Assembly (NCBI RefSeq): GCF_019510245.1 | Contig: NZ_JAEKKT010000116.1 | Location: forward strand, 1 to 64,000 | From: Streptomyces sp. | GTDB lineage: Bacteria > Actinomycetota > Actinomycetes > Streptomycetales > Streptomycetaceae | Reading direction: 5' to 3' | DNA: 64,000 bases | Notes under the pieces: generated by a model | Database searches by the model: none | What the model saw: the letters and a program-made list of their open reading frames with translations, nothing else | Told to the model about the DNA's origin: nothing | Position numbers and translations under genes: made by a program | Shown here: piece after piece, positions 11,674 through 19,877 of the stretch | How positions within the stretch are numbered: the first letter of the stretch is position 1 | Layout: every line of letters begins with the position of its first letter

Positions 11674-11748
11674 GTGTCCTTCCTGCTGTTCCTGCTGTTC
11701 CTGCTGGCCGGCTTGGGCCTCGCTGGGTGCGACATCATCAACTACTGA
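11674..11748 (+). CDS. Candidate 24-residue lipopeptide
   Basis: This short reading frame (GTG start, TGA stop) begins five bases after the second SUKH gene. It encodes a hydrophobic stretch of Phe/Leu repeats followed by LAGLGLAGCDIINY. LAGC is a canonical lipobox, so the product looks like a minimal lipoprotein signal with a six-residue mature peptide. The nucleotide TTCCTGCTG unit is repeated three times, so chance or slippage is possible. No strong ribosome binding site is visible beyond GAGG about 12 bases upstream. If real, it would be membrane-anchored and translated with the immunity genes. Confidence 0.35.
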   Translation: MSFLLFLLFLLAGLGLAGCDIINY

Positions 11749-11770
11749 GAACGAGGAATGGGGCGTACGG

Positions 11771-12265
11771 GTGACATTGCGTGTCTCACGGCGGCGTCTG
11801 GGGGCCATGCTGGGTGTGGGGGCAGCCCTGGTGATGGCGGGTGTCCTCGTGTGGTTCCTGCGTGCTGCGCCGGAGGCCGGCGTGCACGCGCCGGAGCCCG
11901 TGTCGCACGTCGACACCGCGACCCGGGACTGTCTGCTGACGTCGACGGACGTGGACACCACGGGCACGTGGGCGGCGATGCAGAAGACTGCCGGGGCGAG
12001 TGACTCGAAGATCGTCGTCCAGCGCTACCGCCTCCCGACCGGTGCGGACGCCGTCGCCTACGTCAACACACTTGTGCGGCTTCGCTGCTCGACCGTCGTC
12101 ACCACGGGCACCGCAGCTCGCTCGGCCGTCGCCGCCCGCCTCGCGGCGGGGGCGGTCCCGCATGTCCGCTTCGTGGTGGTGTCCAGTCAGCCGTTGCGTG
12201 GGACTACGCATCTGGACCCGGACGCGGTGAGCGCGCGGAGCCTCTCCGGCGCGCTGGCCGCGTGA
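11771..12265 (+). CDS. Membrane-anchored or exported protein with similarity to BMP-type binding proteins
   Basis: This protein of about 164 residues starts at GTG 11771. An Arg-rich N-terminus is followed by a single hydrophobic helix (LGVGAALVMAGVLVWFLRA), so it is exported or anchored. The mature part resembles the N-terminal lobe of the BMP-like substrate-binding proteins common in Streptomyces: a CLLTS motif, a middle WAAMQKTAG helix, then VAYVNTLVRLRC and VPHVRFVVV. The C-terminal lobe of a full binding protein is absent, so it is either a one-lobe variant or a truncated gene. ATG 11807 is a possible alternative start. Function unknown. Confidence 0.6.
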   Translation: MTLRVSRRRLGAMLGVGAALVMAGVLVWFLRAAPEAGVHAPEPVSHVDTATRDCLLTSTDVDTTGTWAAMQKTAGASDSKIVVQRYRLPTGADAVAYVNTLVRLRCSTVVTTGTAARSAVAARLAAGAVPHVRFVVVSSQPLRGTTHLDPDAVSARSLSGALAA

Positions 12266-12530
12266 CAGGTCACTGCGGCTGCGAGAGAACCTCACCCCGG
12301 CCACCCTCGCTCTGCGTTTGCGCAGCTCACAGTGGTGGGGTGGCCATCCCCGGCGTACGGCCCGACTCGTCTGCCGCCACCTGCGGCTTTGCCCGCGAAA
12401 GGGCCTCGACCGTCATCGCGACAGCCATTGGAGCACCACCCTGGGGTCGCAGAGCTTGCTGCGGTCTTGCCCCGGTGGGATTGCGCGGCCTCGGCGTCGG
12501 CCCTCGACCTGGGGCGTGCTTCAGAAGGGA

Positions 12531-13193
12531 TCAAGCATCGTGGTCGGCCGGGCCGGGCGTCTCGTCCGCCCAGCCTCGGGACAGAGCCAGTCGGCCGGAC
12601 CGGTGTGCGTTGCGCTGTTCGGTGACCCATCGCTCGACCTGGTTCACGGATGTCGCGAGCGACTGGCCAGTGGTGTCGATCAGGTGGGTGCGCCATCGCG
12701 GGTCCACGGCGGTCCACGTGGTCCATCGGTGCCAGGCCATCTCGGGCCAGCTCCCGTCGATGATGATGTCGGGCCGGAAGCGTGGGTCGCGGGCGTGCCC
12801 GCGGTGCCAGGCCGCCCAGCCGCAGAAGGCGTCGGTGGCGGCCTGGTCCCATCGGCCGCCGTCGCGTGCGGCGAGTCGGTCGCGCCGGTCCTGGTCGGCG
12901 ACGTCGATCAGGCAGACGGCGATCCCGTTCAGCGACGGTGCCGAGGGGGCGGCCAGGACTTCGCCCAGCGGTGAGTTCCCGGACAGCAGCAGGTCCATTC
13001 CACGGTCCTGGTACTCCAGCGCTCGGCGCACCCACACCTCGGTCATGCGGTTGCGCCAGTGGGGAGGGATCGGAGGGTCCGGGACACCGACTTCGTCGAA
13101 GTCGTGCACCACGATCCGGTCGAGTCGGCCGGCGACGGCGAAGGCGAGCGCGGTCTTGCCCGCGCCGCTGGAACCGGTCAGCTTGAGCAACAT
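12531..13193 (-). CDS. P-loop nucleoside/nucleotide kinase-like protein
   Basis: This is a 220-residue protein with a Walker A motif at the extreme N-terminus (GSSGAGKT, residues 7-14), followed by an HDFDEVGVP strand-acid motif and a central LIDVADQDRRDRLAAR segment. The family is that of small AAA/P-loop kinases that phosphorylate nucleosides or small metabolites; the substrate cannot be read from the sequence. Trp-rich patches (GWAAWHRGHARD, MAWHRWTTWTAVD) probably shape the substrate side. No operon partner is present: the 265-base gap downstream towards 12265 shows no gene. Upstream lies the 438-base region with the SUKH relic. Confidence 0.75.
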   Translation of the reverse strand: MLLKLTGSSGAGKTALAFAVAGRLDRIVVHDFDEVGVPDPPIPPHWRNRMTEVWVRRALEYQDRGMDLLLSGNSPLGEVLAAPSAPSLNGIAVCLIDVADQDRRDRLAARDGGRWDQAATDAFCGWAAWHRGHARDPRFRPDIIIDGSWPEMAWHRWTTWTAVDPRWRTHLIDTTGQSLATSVNQVERWVTEQRNAHRSGRLALSRGWADETPGPADHDA

Positions 13194-13632
13194 CTGGCCA
13201 GGGTGACAGCCCGCAAAGGCATTCTCGACTGGTTTGTCGGGGGCCTGCGCCGGCCCTGGCGAGTCGCCGGATTCTTACAGCCACTCATGGATGGCGGCGA
13301 TCAGCGATCGAGGCCGCACTCCACCGCGTGGCGCTTCTTGTCTCTCGTGGCGACACGGTCGACTGGGGCACGCTGCGGGCCGCGGCTGCGGCTGCGATGT
13401 GGACCGCCGGGCCGTACGCGGGCTGAAATCCTCCGCCGGTCTCCCGGAACGCCTGGCGTACAGCCCGGCTCGGTAGGACCCGCCCCGGCGACGCGGGCTT
13501 CGGCGGCGGGGCTGTGGTGGCCGAACCTGAATCCTCCTCCATGCGCACGCACGTATTTGAGGCGTGGGTCACAGCAGGGCCGTGTCCGGCGCATCAGCGG
13601 GAAAACGAGTACGCAACGGATAGGAGGCGGAT
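13194..13632. other. Non-coding stretch with immunity-gene relic
   Basis: This 438-base interval between the divergent kinase and SpoIIE genes has no gene I can support. It contains the SUKH relic listed separately and, at its right end, the ribosome binding site of the phosphatase gene (GGAGG about 13626). The rest looks like degraded sequence. Confidence 0.5.
13347..13383 (+). pseudogene. Relic of a SUKH immunity gene
   Basis: GTGGCGACACGGTCGACTGG and the bases after it repeat 11208-11244 of the second SUKH gene with only about three mismatches over 37 bases. In the same frame it would read GDTVDWGTLRAA, compared with GDTVDWDTLRAA in the intact gene. Downstream the similarity ends in GC-rich sequence and a stop. 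This is best explained as the remains of a duplicated immunity gene, typical of the graveyards behind polymorphic toxin loci. Confidence 0.6.
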
Positions 13633-14847
13633 GTGTCACGCGATCGGATCGCACTGGCCGAGGTGCTGGCAGCGGCGGAGGACGCCGCGCCGGTGCGCTC
13701 TCTCGATGTCGTGGCCCGCAATCTGCGCAAGCGGTTCGGTGCCCGATATGTGTCGTACCTGTTCGTCGACGTCGTCGGCCGACGACTGTTGCGGGTGAGC
13801 GAGGAGGCCGCCACGCCGCAGGAGCGTCGCGCTGAAGAGATCCCCTTCGACGACAGCGTCTACGACGAGGTCCTGCGCGTACAGCGGACGGTGCGGGTGC
13901 CGGAGGGCGAGCGCGGGCACAGGGTGCTCACCCCCGTCACCAACCGCGGCGACGCCATCGGTGTCCTGGAGCTGTTCCTCTCCGAGGCCGGCCGGGAAGT
14001 GTTGGAGCAGGTCGAGGAGGCCGCGCACGCGCTGGCGTACATCGTCGTCACCGACCGCCGCTTCACCGACCTCTACCACTGGGGCAACCGCACGACCTCG
14101 GTCAGTCTGGCCGCGGAGATCCAGCGCCAGCTCCTGCCCTCCGCCCCTTCCTGCGAGGCCCCGGAGTTCGCCCTCGCGGGCGCCCTGGTCCCGGCCGCCG
14201 ACATCGCCGGTGACACCTACGACTACACCCTCGACCACGACACCCTGCACCTGTCCGTCACCGACGCCATGGGCCACGACGTCAGCGCCGCACTCATGGC
14301 CACACTCCTGGTCAACGCCTCCCGCGGCGCCCGCCGTGCCGGGTGTGACCTCGCCGAACAGGCCCGTCAGACCCACGAGGCCCTCCTCGCCCACGGACGG
14401 CAGACCTTCGCCACCGGCCAGTTGCTGCGCATCGCCCTGGACGGCACGAGCTCCCAGCTCGTCAACGCCGGCCATCCCTGGCCCCTGCGGCTGCGCGACG
14501 GCACGGTCGACGAACTGCGGCTGGCGGTGAACCTGCCGTTCGGCGTCGCCACAGACAAGGGGCCGTACCGGGTACAGGACTTCGACCTGCGCCCCGGTGA
14601 CCGCCTCGTGCTGCACACCGACGGCATGCAGGAACGCGAGGCGAAGAAGGTCGACCTCCCCGGCCTCATCCGTGACACCGCCGCCGAGCACCCGCGCGAG
14701 GTCGTACGTACTCTGGCCACCGCGGTCACCGACGCCTGGGACGGCCACCCGCAGGACGACGCCACCGTCCTGTGCCTGGACTGGTACGGCCCCGGTGCCC
14801 GCAGCCGCAGACCGCCGCGCGAACGCCGTCGCAGACGCGCCGGGTGA
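13633..14847 (+). CDS. PP2C-type SpoIIE-domain serine/threonine phosphatase
   Basis: This protein of about 404 residues starts at GTG 13633 behind TAGGAGGCGG. An N-terminal GAF-like sensor region (about 20-150) precedes a SpoIIE/PP2C catalytic domain (about 165-375). The PP2C signatures are all present: [44 protein letters not shown] and QDDATVLCL, so the metal-binding aspartates are intact. In Streptomyces such proteins dephosphorylate anti-sigma antagonists and control stress sigma factors, but no sigma or anti-sigma gene is adjacent. It probably stands alone. The C-terminal Arg-rich tail ([14 protein letters not shown]) is unusual and could bind nucleic acid or simply be a low-complexity end. 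Confidence 0.88.
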   Translation: MSRDRIALAEVLAAAEDAAPVRSLDVVARNLRKRFGARYVSYLFVDVVGRRLLRVSEEAATPQERRAEEIPFDDSVYDEVLRVQRTVRVPEGERGHRVLTPVTNRGDAIGVLELFLSEAGREVLEQVEEAAHALAYIVVTDRRFTDLYHWGNRTTSVSLAAEIQRQLLPSAPSCEAPEFALAGALVPAADIAGDTYDYTLDHDTLHLSVTDAMGHDVSAALMATLLVNASRGARRAGCDLAEQARQTHEALLAHGRQTFATGQLLRIALDGTSSQLVNAGHPWPLRLRDGTVDELRLAVNLPFGVATDKGPYRVQDFDLRPGDRLVLHTDGMQEREAKKVDLPGLIRDTAAEHPREVVRTLATAVTDAWDGHPQDDATVLCLDWYGPGARSRRPPRERRRRRAG

Positions 14848-14870
14848 GGGCCGGCGAGCGGACCGGACCA

Positions 14871-15173
14871 CACCTGCTTGGCACCGCCGTCGATGAAGAT
14901 CTCGGTGCCGGTGATGAAACTGGACTGGCCGGTGGCGAGGAAGAGCGCCAGGTCGGCGACTTCCTCCGGCCGGCCCATGCGGCCCAGGGGCACGGTGCCG
15001 GCGAGGGTCTCCCGCGGCTGCGCGGCCCCTTCCTCGTCAGCGGCGAGACCGTCGAGTCCGGGGGTGGTGATGGGGCCGGGCGAGATGGTGTTGACGCGGA
15101 TGCCGCGCCAGCTCAGTTCGTCGGCCCAGGTGCGGGAGAAGGCGCGGATGGCGGCCTTCGATGCGCCGTACAC
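14871..15173 (-). pseudogene. Truncated short-chain dehydrogenase (C-terminal half only)
   Basis: About 100 residues of an SDR C-terminus are present: YGASKAAIRAFSRTWADEL (containing YxxxK), IRVNTISPGPI, PLGRMGRPEEVADLALFL, and SSFITGTEIFIDGGA. The whole Rossmann half, including TGxxxGIG and NNAG, is missing, and upstream sequence at 15174 is unrelated. No stop codon follows the usual SDR end; the frame runs on into the convergent phosphatase gene. It cannot bind cofactor, so it is a gene remnant. Confidence 0.75.
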
Positions 15174-15330
15174 ACCGAAGGCTCGTCGGCTCAGTGGCCC
15201 GTCGCGGCGTGCACGTGCTGCGCCGACGTGTCCGGCTGCCGCATCACACCGGGGCGAGGATGCCGCCCGGTTCGTCCGCGTCGGCGTGGGACGCTGCCTC
15301 CCCTGGCGGCACCTGCCGTGGCGCTGGTCG

Positions 15331-16353
15331 TCAGCGCCAGCCGAGTTCCGGCGCGACGTGCTTCAGGATGCTGCCGACGACATGCGCGTTGTAGTCGACA
15401 CCGAGCTGGTTGGGCACGGTGAGCAGCAGTGTGTCGGCGGCGGCGACGGCCTCGTCCTCCGCGAGCTGCTTGACGAGCACGTCGGGCTCGGCGGCGTAGG
15501 ACCGGCCGAAGATGCTGCGTGTGTGGGCGTCGATGTAGCCGATCTGGTCCGTCGAGTCGCGGTCCCGGCCGAAGTACGCGCGGTCCCGCTCGTCGACGAG
15601 CGGGAAGATGCTGCGGCTGACCGACACCCTGGGGGTGCGGGTGTGTCCCGCGGCGCGCCACGCCTCGCGGTACGCCTCGATCTGCTTGCGCTGCTGGACG
15701 TGGAGCGGCTCGCCGCTCTCGTCGTCCTTGAGGGTCGAGCTCTGCAGGTTCATCCCGAGCCCGGCGGCCCAGACCGCGGTGGCGTTCGAGCCGGAACCCC
15801 ACCAGATGCGGTCCCGCAGCCCCTCGGAGTGCGGTTCGATGCGCAGCAGGCCCGGCGGGTTCGCGAACATCGGCCTGGGGTCGGGCTCCGCGAATCCCTC
15901 GCCCCTGAGCACCTCGAGCAGTTCCTCGGTGTGCGCGCGAGCGAGGTCGGCGTCGGTTCCGCCCTCCGGCGGCCGGTAACCGAAGTGCCGCCAGCCGTCC
16001 ACGACCTGCTCCGGTGAGCCCCGGCTGAGGCCGAGCTGGAGCCGGCCGCCCGAGATCAGGTCGGCCGCGCCCGCGTCCTCCGCCATGTACAGGGGGTTCT
16101 CGTAGCGCATGTCGATCACACCGGTGCCGATCTCGATCCGGCTGGTGCGCGCGCCGATCGCCGCGAGCAGCGGGAACGGGGAGGCGTGCTGCCGGGCGAA
16201 GTGGTGCACGCGGAAGTAGGCGCCGTCCGCCCCCAGCTCCTCCACGGCGACCGCCAGGTCGATCGCCTGCAGCAGGGAGTCCGACGCGGAGCGCGTCTGC
16301 GAGTGCGGCGACGGCGTCCAGTGCCCGAAGGACAGGAACCCGATCTTTTTCAT
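15331..16353 (-). CDS. LLM-class flavin-dependent oxidoreductase (luciferase-like)
   Basis: This 340-residue protein begins MKKIGFLSFGHW and has typical bacterial-luciferase-fold segments: ELGADGAYFRVHHFA, IEIGTGVIDMRYENP, MAEDAGAADLISGGRLQLGLSRG and, late, DEAVAAADTLLLTVPNQLG. It belongs to the FMN- or F420-dependent TIM-barrel monooxygenase family, and length and order match. The substrate is unknown. A complete ORF with a strong ATG; the upstream 245 bases towards 16600 hold no recognisable gene. The SDR fragment downstream may be a remnant of a former redox gene pair. Confidence 0.85.
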   Translation of the reverse strand: MKKIGFLSFGHWTPSPHSQTRSASDSLLQAIDLAVAVEELGADGAYFRVHHFARQHASPFPLLAAIGARTSRIEIGTGVIDMRYENPLYMAEDAGAADLISGGRLQLGLSRGSPEQVVDGWRHFGYRPPEGGTDADLARAHTEELLEVLRGEGFAEPDPRPMFANPPGLLRIEPHSEGLRDRIWWGSGSNATAVWAAGLGMNLQSSTLKDDESGEPLHVQQRKQIEAYREAWRAAGHTRTPRVSVSRSIFPLVDERDRAYFGRDRDSTDQIGYIDAHTRSIFGRSYAAEPDVLVKQLAEDEAVAAADTLLLTVPNQLGVDYNAHVVGSILKHVAPELGWR

Positions 16354-16599
16354 ACCGCTTTCAACAATCGGCGCACGGGTTCATTCCGCCGTGACCCGGT
16401 GGTGCCCGTCCGAGCGCAGAAGCGCTGGGGAAACTGCTTGCGTGAACCGACTCGACGCCGTGCGGTTCCCGAGGCCGGATCGGCGGCCGGTGTCCTGGTT
16501 CGTGAGGGCTTCCGGCCATGCCGGCTGCATGCGATCCGTGAGCTTCCGGCGGGGCCTGCGATGGGCCGGAGTCCCCGCAGAGGGGCCGGTCGGGCGGCG

Positions 16600-17238
16600 T
16601 CAGACCGATCCGAGCAGGCCGTCGAGGACGACCTTCTCGGCGAGGTAGAAGACGAGACCGCCCACGGGAGCGAGAACGGCGCACAGCCAGGAGCGCTGCA
16701 CCCCGGCGCGCGCCAGGTAGGCGGTCAGGAGAGCGGTGAGCAGCGCGCCGACGGCCAGGAAGGCGGTCGCGTCTCCCCAGTAACGGAGCCCCAGTCCGAA
16801 CCAGAGTCCCTCGCCCAGCACCACCATCGTGACGACCGCCCCGGCCGCCGCCCGCACGACCCCCTGCCCTCGCCGTACCGTCCACCCGGCCCATCCCAGC
16901 AGGGGCCCTCCCGCGAGTCCCGCCACCGACCACACGGCGGCGGTCCCGAGCCCTCCGCTCCCGAAGGTGCCGCCGAGGGTGGACGCCGTGTAGTAGCCAC
17001 CGCAGGTGGCGAGCATCATCAACGCCCCGCCCCAGATGGCGAGTTGCCGGCTCCGGATCAGGGCGCCTGCCGCGGCGGTCCAGATGATCCAGGTGGACGT
17101 CGAGTTGGTGGCCCGGTCCAACAGGGGCGCCATCCCGTGCAGGCCGTACGTCGCCCAGCCGAGCAGCAGTCCGAAGGCGGTGGTCGCGGTGAGGACGGTG
17201 GCGGGGGCGTCGCGCCGGAAGGCGGTCATGGAAGCCAT
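16600..17238 (-). CDS. Multi-pass membrane protein (DUF6518-like)
   Basis: This is a hydrophobic protein of about 212 residues with six or seven membrane segments, starting MASMTAFRRDAPATVLTATT. ATG 17238 is chosen; ATG 17229 is equally possible. The longer track ORF extends through the DUF4142 gene and is a shadow. Segments such as TWIIWTAAAGALIRSRQLAI and GALMMLATCGGYYTA resemble the actinobacterial DUF6518 family of unknown function. It begins just downstream of an AT-rich palindrome at 17246-17279, which probably is its promoter or operator. No transport or enzymatic motif is seen. Confidence 0.65.
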   Translation of the reverse strand: MASMTAFRRDAPATVLTATTAFGLLLGWATYGLHGMAPLLDRATNSTSTWIIWTAAAGALIRSRQLAIWGGALMMLATCGGYYTASTLGGTFGSGGLGTAAVWSVAGLAGGPLLGWAGWTVRRGQGVVRAAAGAVVTMVVLGEGLWFGLGLRYWGDATAFLAVGALLTALLTAYLARAGVQRSWLCAVLAPVGGLVFYLAEKVVLDGLLGSV

Positions 17239-17245
17239 GCCCGGC

Positions 17246-17279
17246 ACTATACATGCGAAGTATACACATGGTGCATAGT
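17246..17279 (-). promoter_or_regulatory. AT-rich palindromic operator upstream of the membrane protein gene
   Basis: TATAC-7-GTATA (17248-17264) is a perfect inverted repeat, inside a larger imperfect one bounded by ACTAT and ATAGT (17246-17279). It lies 8-40 bases before the start of the membrane gene, where a repressor would block transcription. It resembles PadR/GntR-type sites, but no regulator gene is adjacent. Confidence 0.5.
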
Positions 17280-17396
17280 GGCCAAGGGGGGCTCCGCAGT
17301 GCAGTGCCGCCTGCCGGACCGGACCGGACGGGCTCGCGAGGCGATGTCGGGCCGCCCGGCCGGCGTGGGCGGCCCGACTCAGATCCTCACCTCGCC

Positions 17397-18122
17397 TCAC
17401 CTCTCCGTCGGACTCGGTGACACCGTGCCGTTCGCCGGCGGGGTGAGGACGACCTGCGGCTGGCCCGCGACCGCGGGCGGCGGGGTCAGGTCCTGGGCCG
17501 GAAGGCCGGGGGAGGTGGTTTCCTGGGCGAGGGCCCGGGCGAAATCGACCAGGCCGGTCTTCTCCACGACCGTGATGTGGTCCAGGACGGTGCTGTTGGC
17601 CTGGTCGGCCAGCGCGCGGACCAGCGAGTTCCTCGTGGTGCTGCGGACGCTCGCGATCGTGGTGAGGAGCTGGCCGTTCGTCGCGCGCACGGTGGTGGCC
17701 AGGTCCGTGTCGAACTCCTTGCCGCTTTCCGCGGTCAGCCGGGACCCGAAGCTCTGCTGCTGGGGCGACGGCTGGTTGGGCAGCGTGATGCCCAGCTGAT
17801 CGGCGACACTGCGGCAGGCGGCGTCCAACGAGGCGTCCCCGTCGACCAGATGCTCCCCGGCGTTCCTGACCGCCTTCGTCGTCCCCTTCTTCGCCGCCTT
17901 CTGGCCGACGGGGTACTCCCACAGTCCGGCCGAGCGCACTTTGACCACGAAATCCCGGTCGGCTTCCGTCAGCGGTCCGGTCGCCGGGGTGGCGAGGACC
18001 CGTTCGGGTGCGCTGCTGACCTTCTGGACTCCGAGCATGGCGGGGTAGAGGAGGGAGCCGAGAGTGAAGCTGAGCGCACCACCCACGAAGAGAGTTCCCG
18101 CCGCCTTCCGTGAAACGAACAC
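17397..18122 (-). CDS. Exported DUF4142-domain protein
   Basis: This 241-residue protein starts at GTG 18122, preceded by AGGAGACAC. It has an N-terminal signal or anchor (LFVGGALSFTLGSLLYPAML) and then a DUF4142 helical domain: ADRDFVVKVRSAGLWEYPVG, several short helices, and TVLDHITVVEKTGLVDFA. The end is Pro/Ser/Thr-rich (PPANGTVSPSPTER). DUF4142 proteins are extracytoplasmic, ferritin-like helical bundles of unknown function. Upstream on its promoter side lie tandem palindromes resembling OsdR/DevR boxes, so induction by oxygen limitation or redox stress is a possibility. Confidence 0.8.
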   Translation of the reverse strand: MFVSRKAAGTLFVGGALSFTLGSLLYPAMLGVQKVSSAPERVLATPATGPLTEADRDFVVKVRSAGLWEYPVGQKAAKKGTTKAVRNAGEHLVDGDASLDAACRSVADQLGITLPNQPSPQQQSFGSRLTAESGKEFDTDLATTVRATNGQLLTTIASVRSTTRNSLVRALADQANSTVLDHITVVEKTGLVDFARALAQETTSPGLPAQDLTPPPAVAGQPQVVLTPPANGTVSPSPTER

Positions 18123-18251
18123 CGTGTCTCCTGATCCGGTTCTTCGGATCCCGCACACGCAGGCATACGGACGAGAGGGCGCGCAGAACCTCTTGGGCTC
18201 GTCATGGGTTCGTAAAGCGATGGGCGGTGTGTGAAGAAGCGCCGTGAAGAA

Positions 18252-18297
18252 GGGCCGTTAGGCCCTATCGGCGGCCGAAGAAGGGACTGTTGGGCCC
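18252..18297. promoter_or_regulatory. Tandem OsdR/DevR-like palindromes
   Basis: GGGCCGTTAGGCCC (18252-18265, perfect arms) and GGGACTGTTGGGCCC (18283-18297, imperfect) lie in a direct repeat: GAAGAAGGG before and TATCGG after both copies, period 31 bp (about three turns). The GGGCC-N4-GGCCC form resembles binding sites of the dormancy/redox regulators OsdR (Streptomyces) and DevR. They sit between the minus-strand DUF4142 gene and the plus-strand small membrane gene. Confidence 0.45.
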
Positions 18298-18535
18298 TAT
18301 CGGAGCCGAGTGGTCCCCGGTCGATCATGTGGCGGCGGCCGGGAAGGGCCAGGTCCATTCCCGCACTTCTGGTCCTTCCCGGCACGTCGACGACACCGAC
18401 TGAGGGGAGGGCGCCGCTGGGCCGGCATCCACCGACGTGCACCGACTGCTCACCAGAACTTCACACGGGACGGCGGCTGACGGCGGCCGGGAGGGTACCC
18501 GGCCGGGTGCCGTTCACCGGAAGGGACCCGCCGTC

Positions 18536-18772
18536 GTGATCGCTGTGGCTGCGTCGCTGCTGCCCGTGCTGGGCCTGCTGCTGCACGTAATGGACCGTGT
18601 GGAGGACTGGCTGGGCGGCGATCCGCCGACGACCGCACGCCACGCCCGGGACCGTCACCTGACGCTGGTCCACAACGACAGCCCACCACCAGCCGAGCCG
18701 AGTCCGGCCGGTCCGAGTCTGGTCGGTCCGAGCCCGGCCGGTCCGGTCCCGTGCCGCATCGACGCGGCCTGA
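18536..18772 (+). CDS. Small membrane protein of about 78 residues
   Basis: GTG 18536 follows GAAGGGACCC at a suitable distance; the longer track start at 18437 lacks support. The N-terminus is one membrane helix (VIAVAASLLPVLGLLLHVMD) followed by RVEDWLGGDPPTTARHARDRH, then a Pro/Ser-rich end with a short repeated PSPAGP. Small one-helix proteins with a MDRVEDWL-like segment are frequent hypotheticals in Streptomyces. No function can be given. Confidence 0.55.
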   Translation: MIAVAASLLPVLGLLLHVMDRVEDWLGGDPPTTARHARDRHLTLVHNDSPPPAEPSPAGPSLVGPSPAGPVPCRIDAA

Positions 18773-19058
18773 GCACGCCGAGTGGGGTGCCGGGCCGCAC
18801 GGGCGACGGCCAGGGGCGTACCCGCCGCCGGTTGCGGAGCTGTCGGGTCGGGCGCCGGGCACAGCCAGGTCGCCCTCGGCGTACTGGGCACGGCCGAAGC
18901 CGAACGACCGGTCCTGGGGGCCGTTCTCGATGATGCCGACGAAGACGTCCGCGGCCGGTGAACCGGCCGGATGCCGTGAACTGGTGTGCTACGCAAGGGG
19001 GTTCGCCCTTAAAGTGTGCCCCGACCCGATCCCCCCCGCCGAAGGACGCACCCGCCTC
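18773..19058. other. Intergenic region containing a tautomerase relic
   Basis: 286 bases between the small membrane gene and the DUF574 methyltransferase. Apart from the minus-strand relic listed separately, no coding signal is seen. A short imperfect hairpin (AAGGGGGTTCGCCCTT) lies about 50 bases before the methyltransferase start. Confidence 0.4.
18851..18964 (-). pseudogene. Fragment of a 4-oxalocrotonate tautomerase-like gene
   Basis: About 38 residues on the minus strand read ADVFVGIIENGPQDRSFGFG followed by RAQYAEGDLAV. This matches the conserved middle-to-end of tautomerase-family proteins (pattern DVFV-x3-EN-x4-SFG-G-AQY). An in-frame TAG lies about a dozen codons upstream, and no N-terminal catalytic proline region precedes it. 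It is therefore a broken remnant. Confidence 0.45.
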
Positions 19059-19877
19059 ATGACCGACCCCGTGACCACACCCGACCCGGCCGAGCAGCAG
19101 CAGAAGATCGACACCTCGGTGCCGCACTCCGCCCGTATCTGGAACTACTGGCTCGGCGGCAAGGACAACTACCCCGTCGACGAGGCGGCCGGTGACGCCT
19201 ACACCGAGGTGTTCCCCGGGATCGTCACCATCGCCCGCTCCAGTCGGGCCTTCCTGCGTCGGAACATCGCGTATCTCGTCTCCGAGGCGGGTGTCCGGCA
19301 GTTCCTGGACGTCGGCACCGGGCTGCCGACCGCGCAGAACACCCACGAGGTCGCCCAGCGGCTCGCCCCTGAGGCGCGGATCGTCTACGTCGACAACGAC
19401 CCGATGGTCCTCGCCCACGCCCGTGCGCTGCTCACCTCCACCGAGGAAGGCGCGACCGCGTACATCGACGCCGACGTGACGGACCCGGAGCGGATCCTCG
19501 AGGCCGCCGCCAGGACGCTGGACCTCGGCCGGCCCACCGCGCTCATCCTCAGCAACATCCTGGGGCACGTCGCCGACCACGAGCAGGCCCGTTCCATCGT
19601 CGGCCGGCTGATGGACGCCCTGCCCTCGGGCAGCTACCTCTCCGTCAACGACGGATCGCGCGGTGTCGACCCCGTCTTCGAGCAGGCCCAGGACGCCTAC
19701 AACAGCAGCGGCGCCGTTCCGTACAACCTGCGCTCCATCGACGAGATCACCGCTTTCTTCGACGGTCTGGAGCTCGTCGAGCCCGGTGTCGTCTCGGTGA
19801 CGCAGTGGCGGCCGGAGGACGGTCCGGGCGCCCCGGAGGTCGTCGCCGAGCACGGTGGGCTCGCGCGGAAGCCGTGA
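19059..19877 (+). CDS. SAM-dependent methyltransferase, DUF574 family
   Basis: This 272-residue protein starts at ATG 19059, downstream of a GAAGGA site; the longer track ORF (18930) is not needed. It has the DUF574 hallmarks: an N-terminal IDTSVPHSARIWNYWLGGKDNY motif, then a Rossmann motif QFLDVGTGLPT (SAM binding), acidic VYVDNDP, and ALILSNILGHVAD. The family is widely expanded in Streptomyces, where members are often cytoplasmic methyltransferases of unknown substrate. No operon partner is apparent; it may be transcribed alone. Confidence 0.88.
   Translation: MTDPVTTPDPAEQQQKIDTSVPHSARIWNYWLGGKDNYPVDEAAGDAYTEVFPGIVTIARSSRAFLRRNIAYLVSEAGVRQFLDVGTGLPTAQNTHEVAQRLAPEARIVYVDNDPMVLAHARALLTSTEEGATAYIDADVTDPERILEAAARTLDLGRPTALILSNILGHVADHEQARSIVGRLMDALPSGSYLSVNDGSRGVDPVFEQAQDAYNSSGAVPYNLRSIDEITAFFDGLELVEPGVVSVTQWRPEDGPGAPEVVAEHGGLARKP

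Noticed and set aside
16600-18156. 518-residue minus-strand ORF covering the DUF4142 gene and the membrane gene
   Set aside because: Its first 300 residues are Arg/Gly/Pro shadow of the DUF4142 gene; only the part from ATG 17238 looks like protein.
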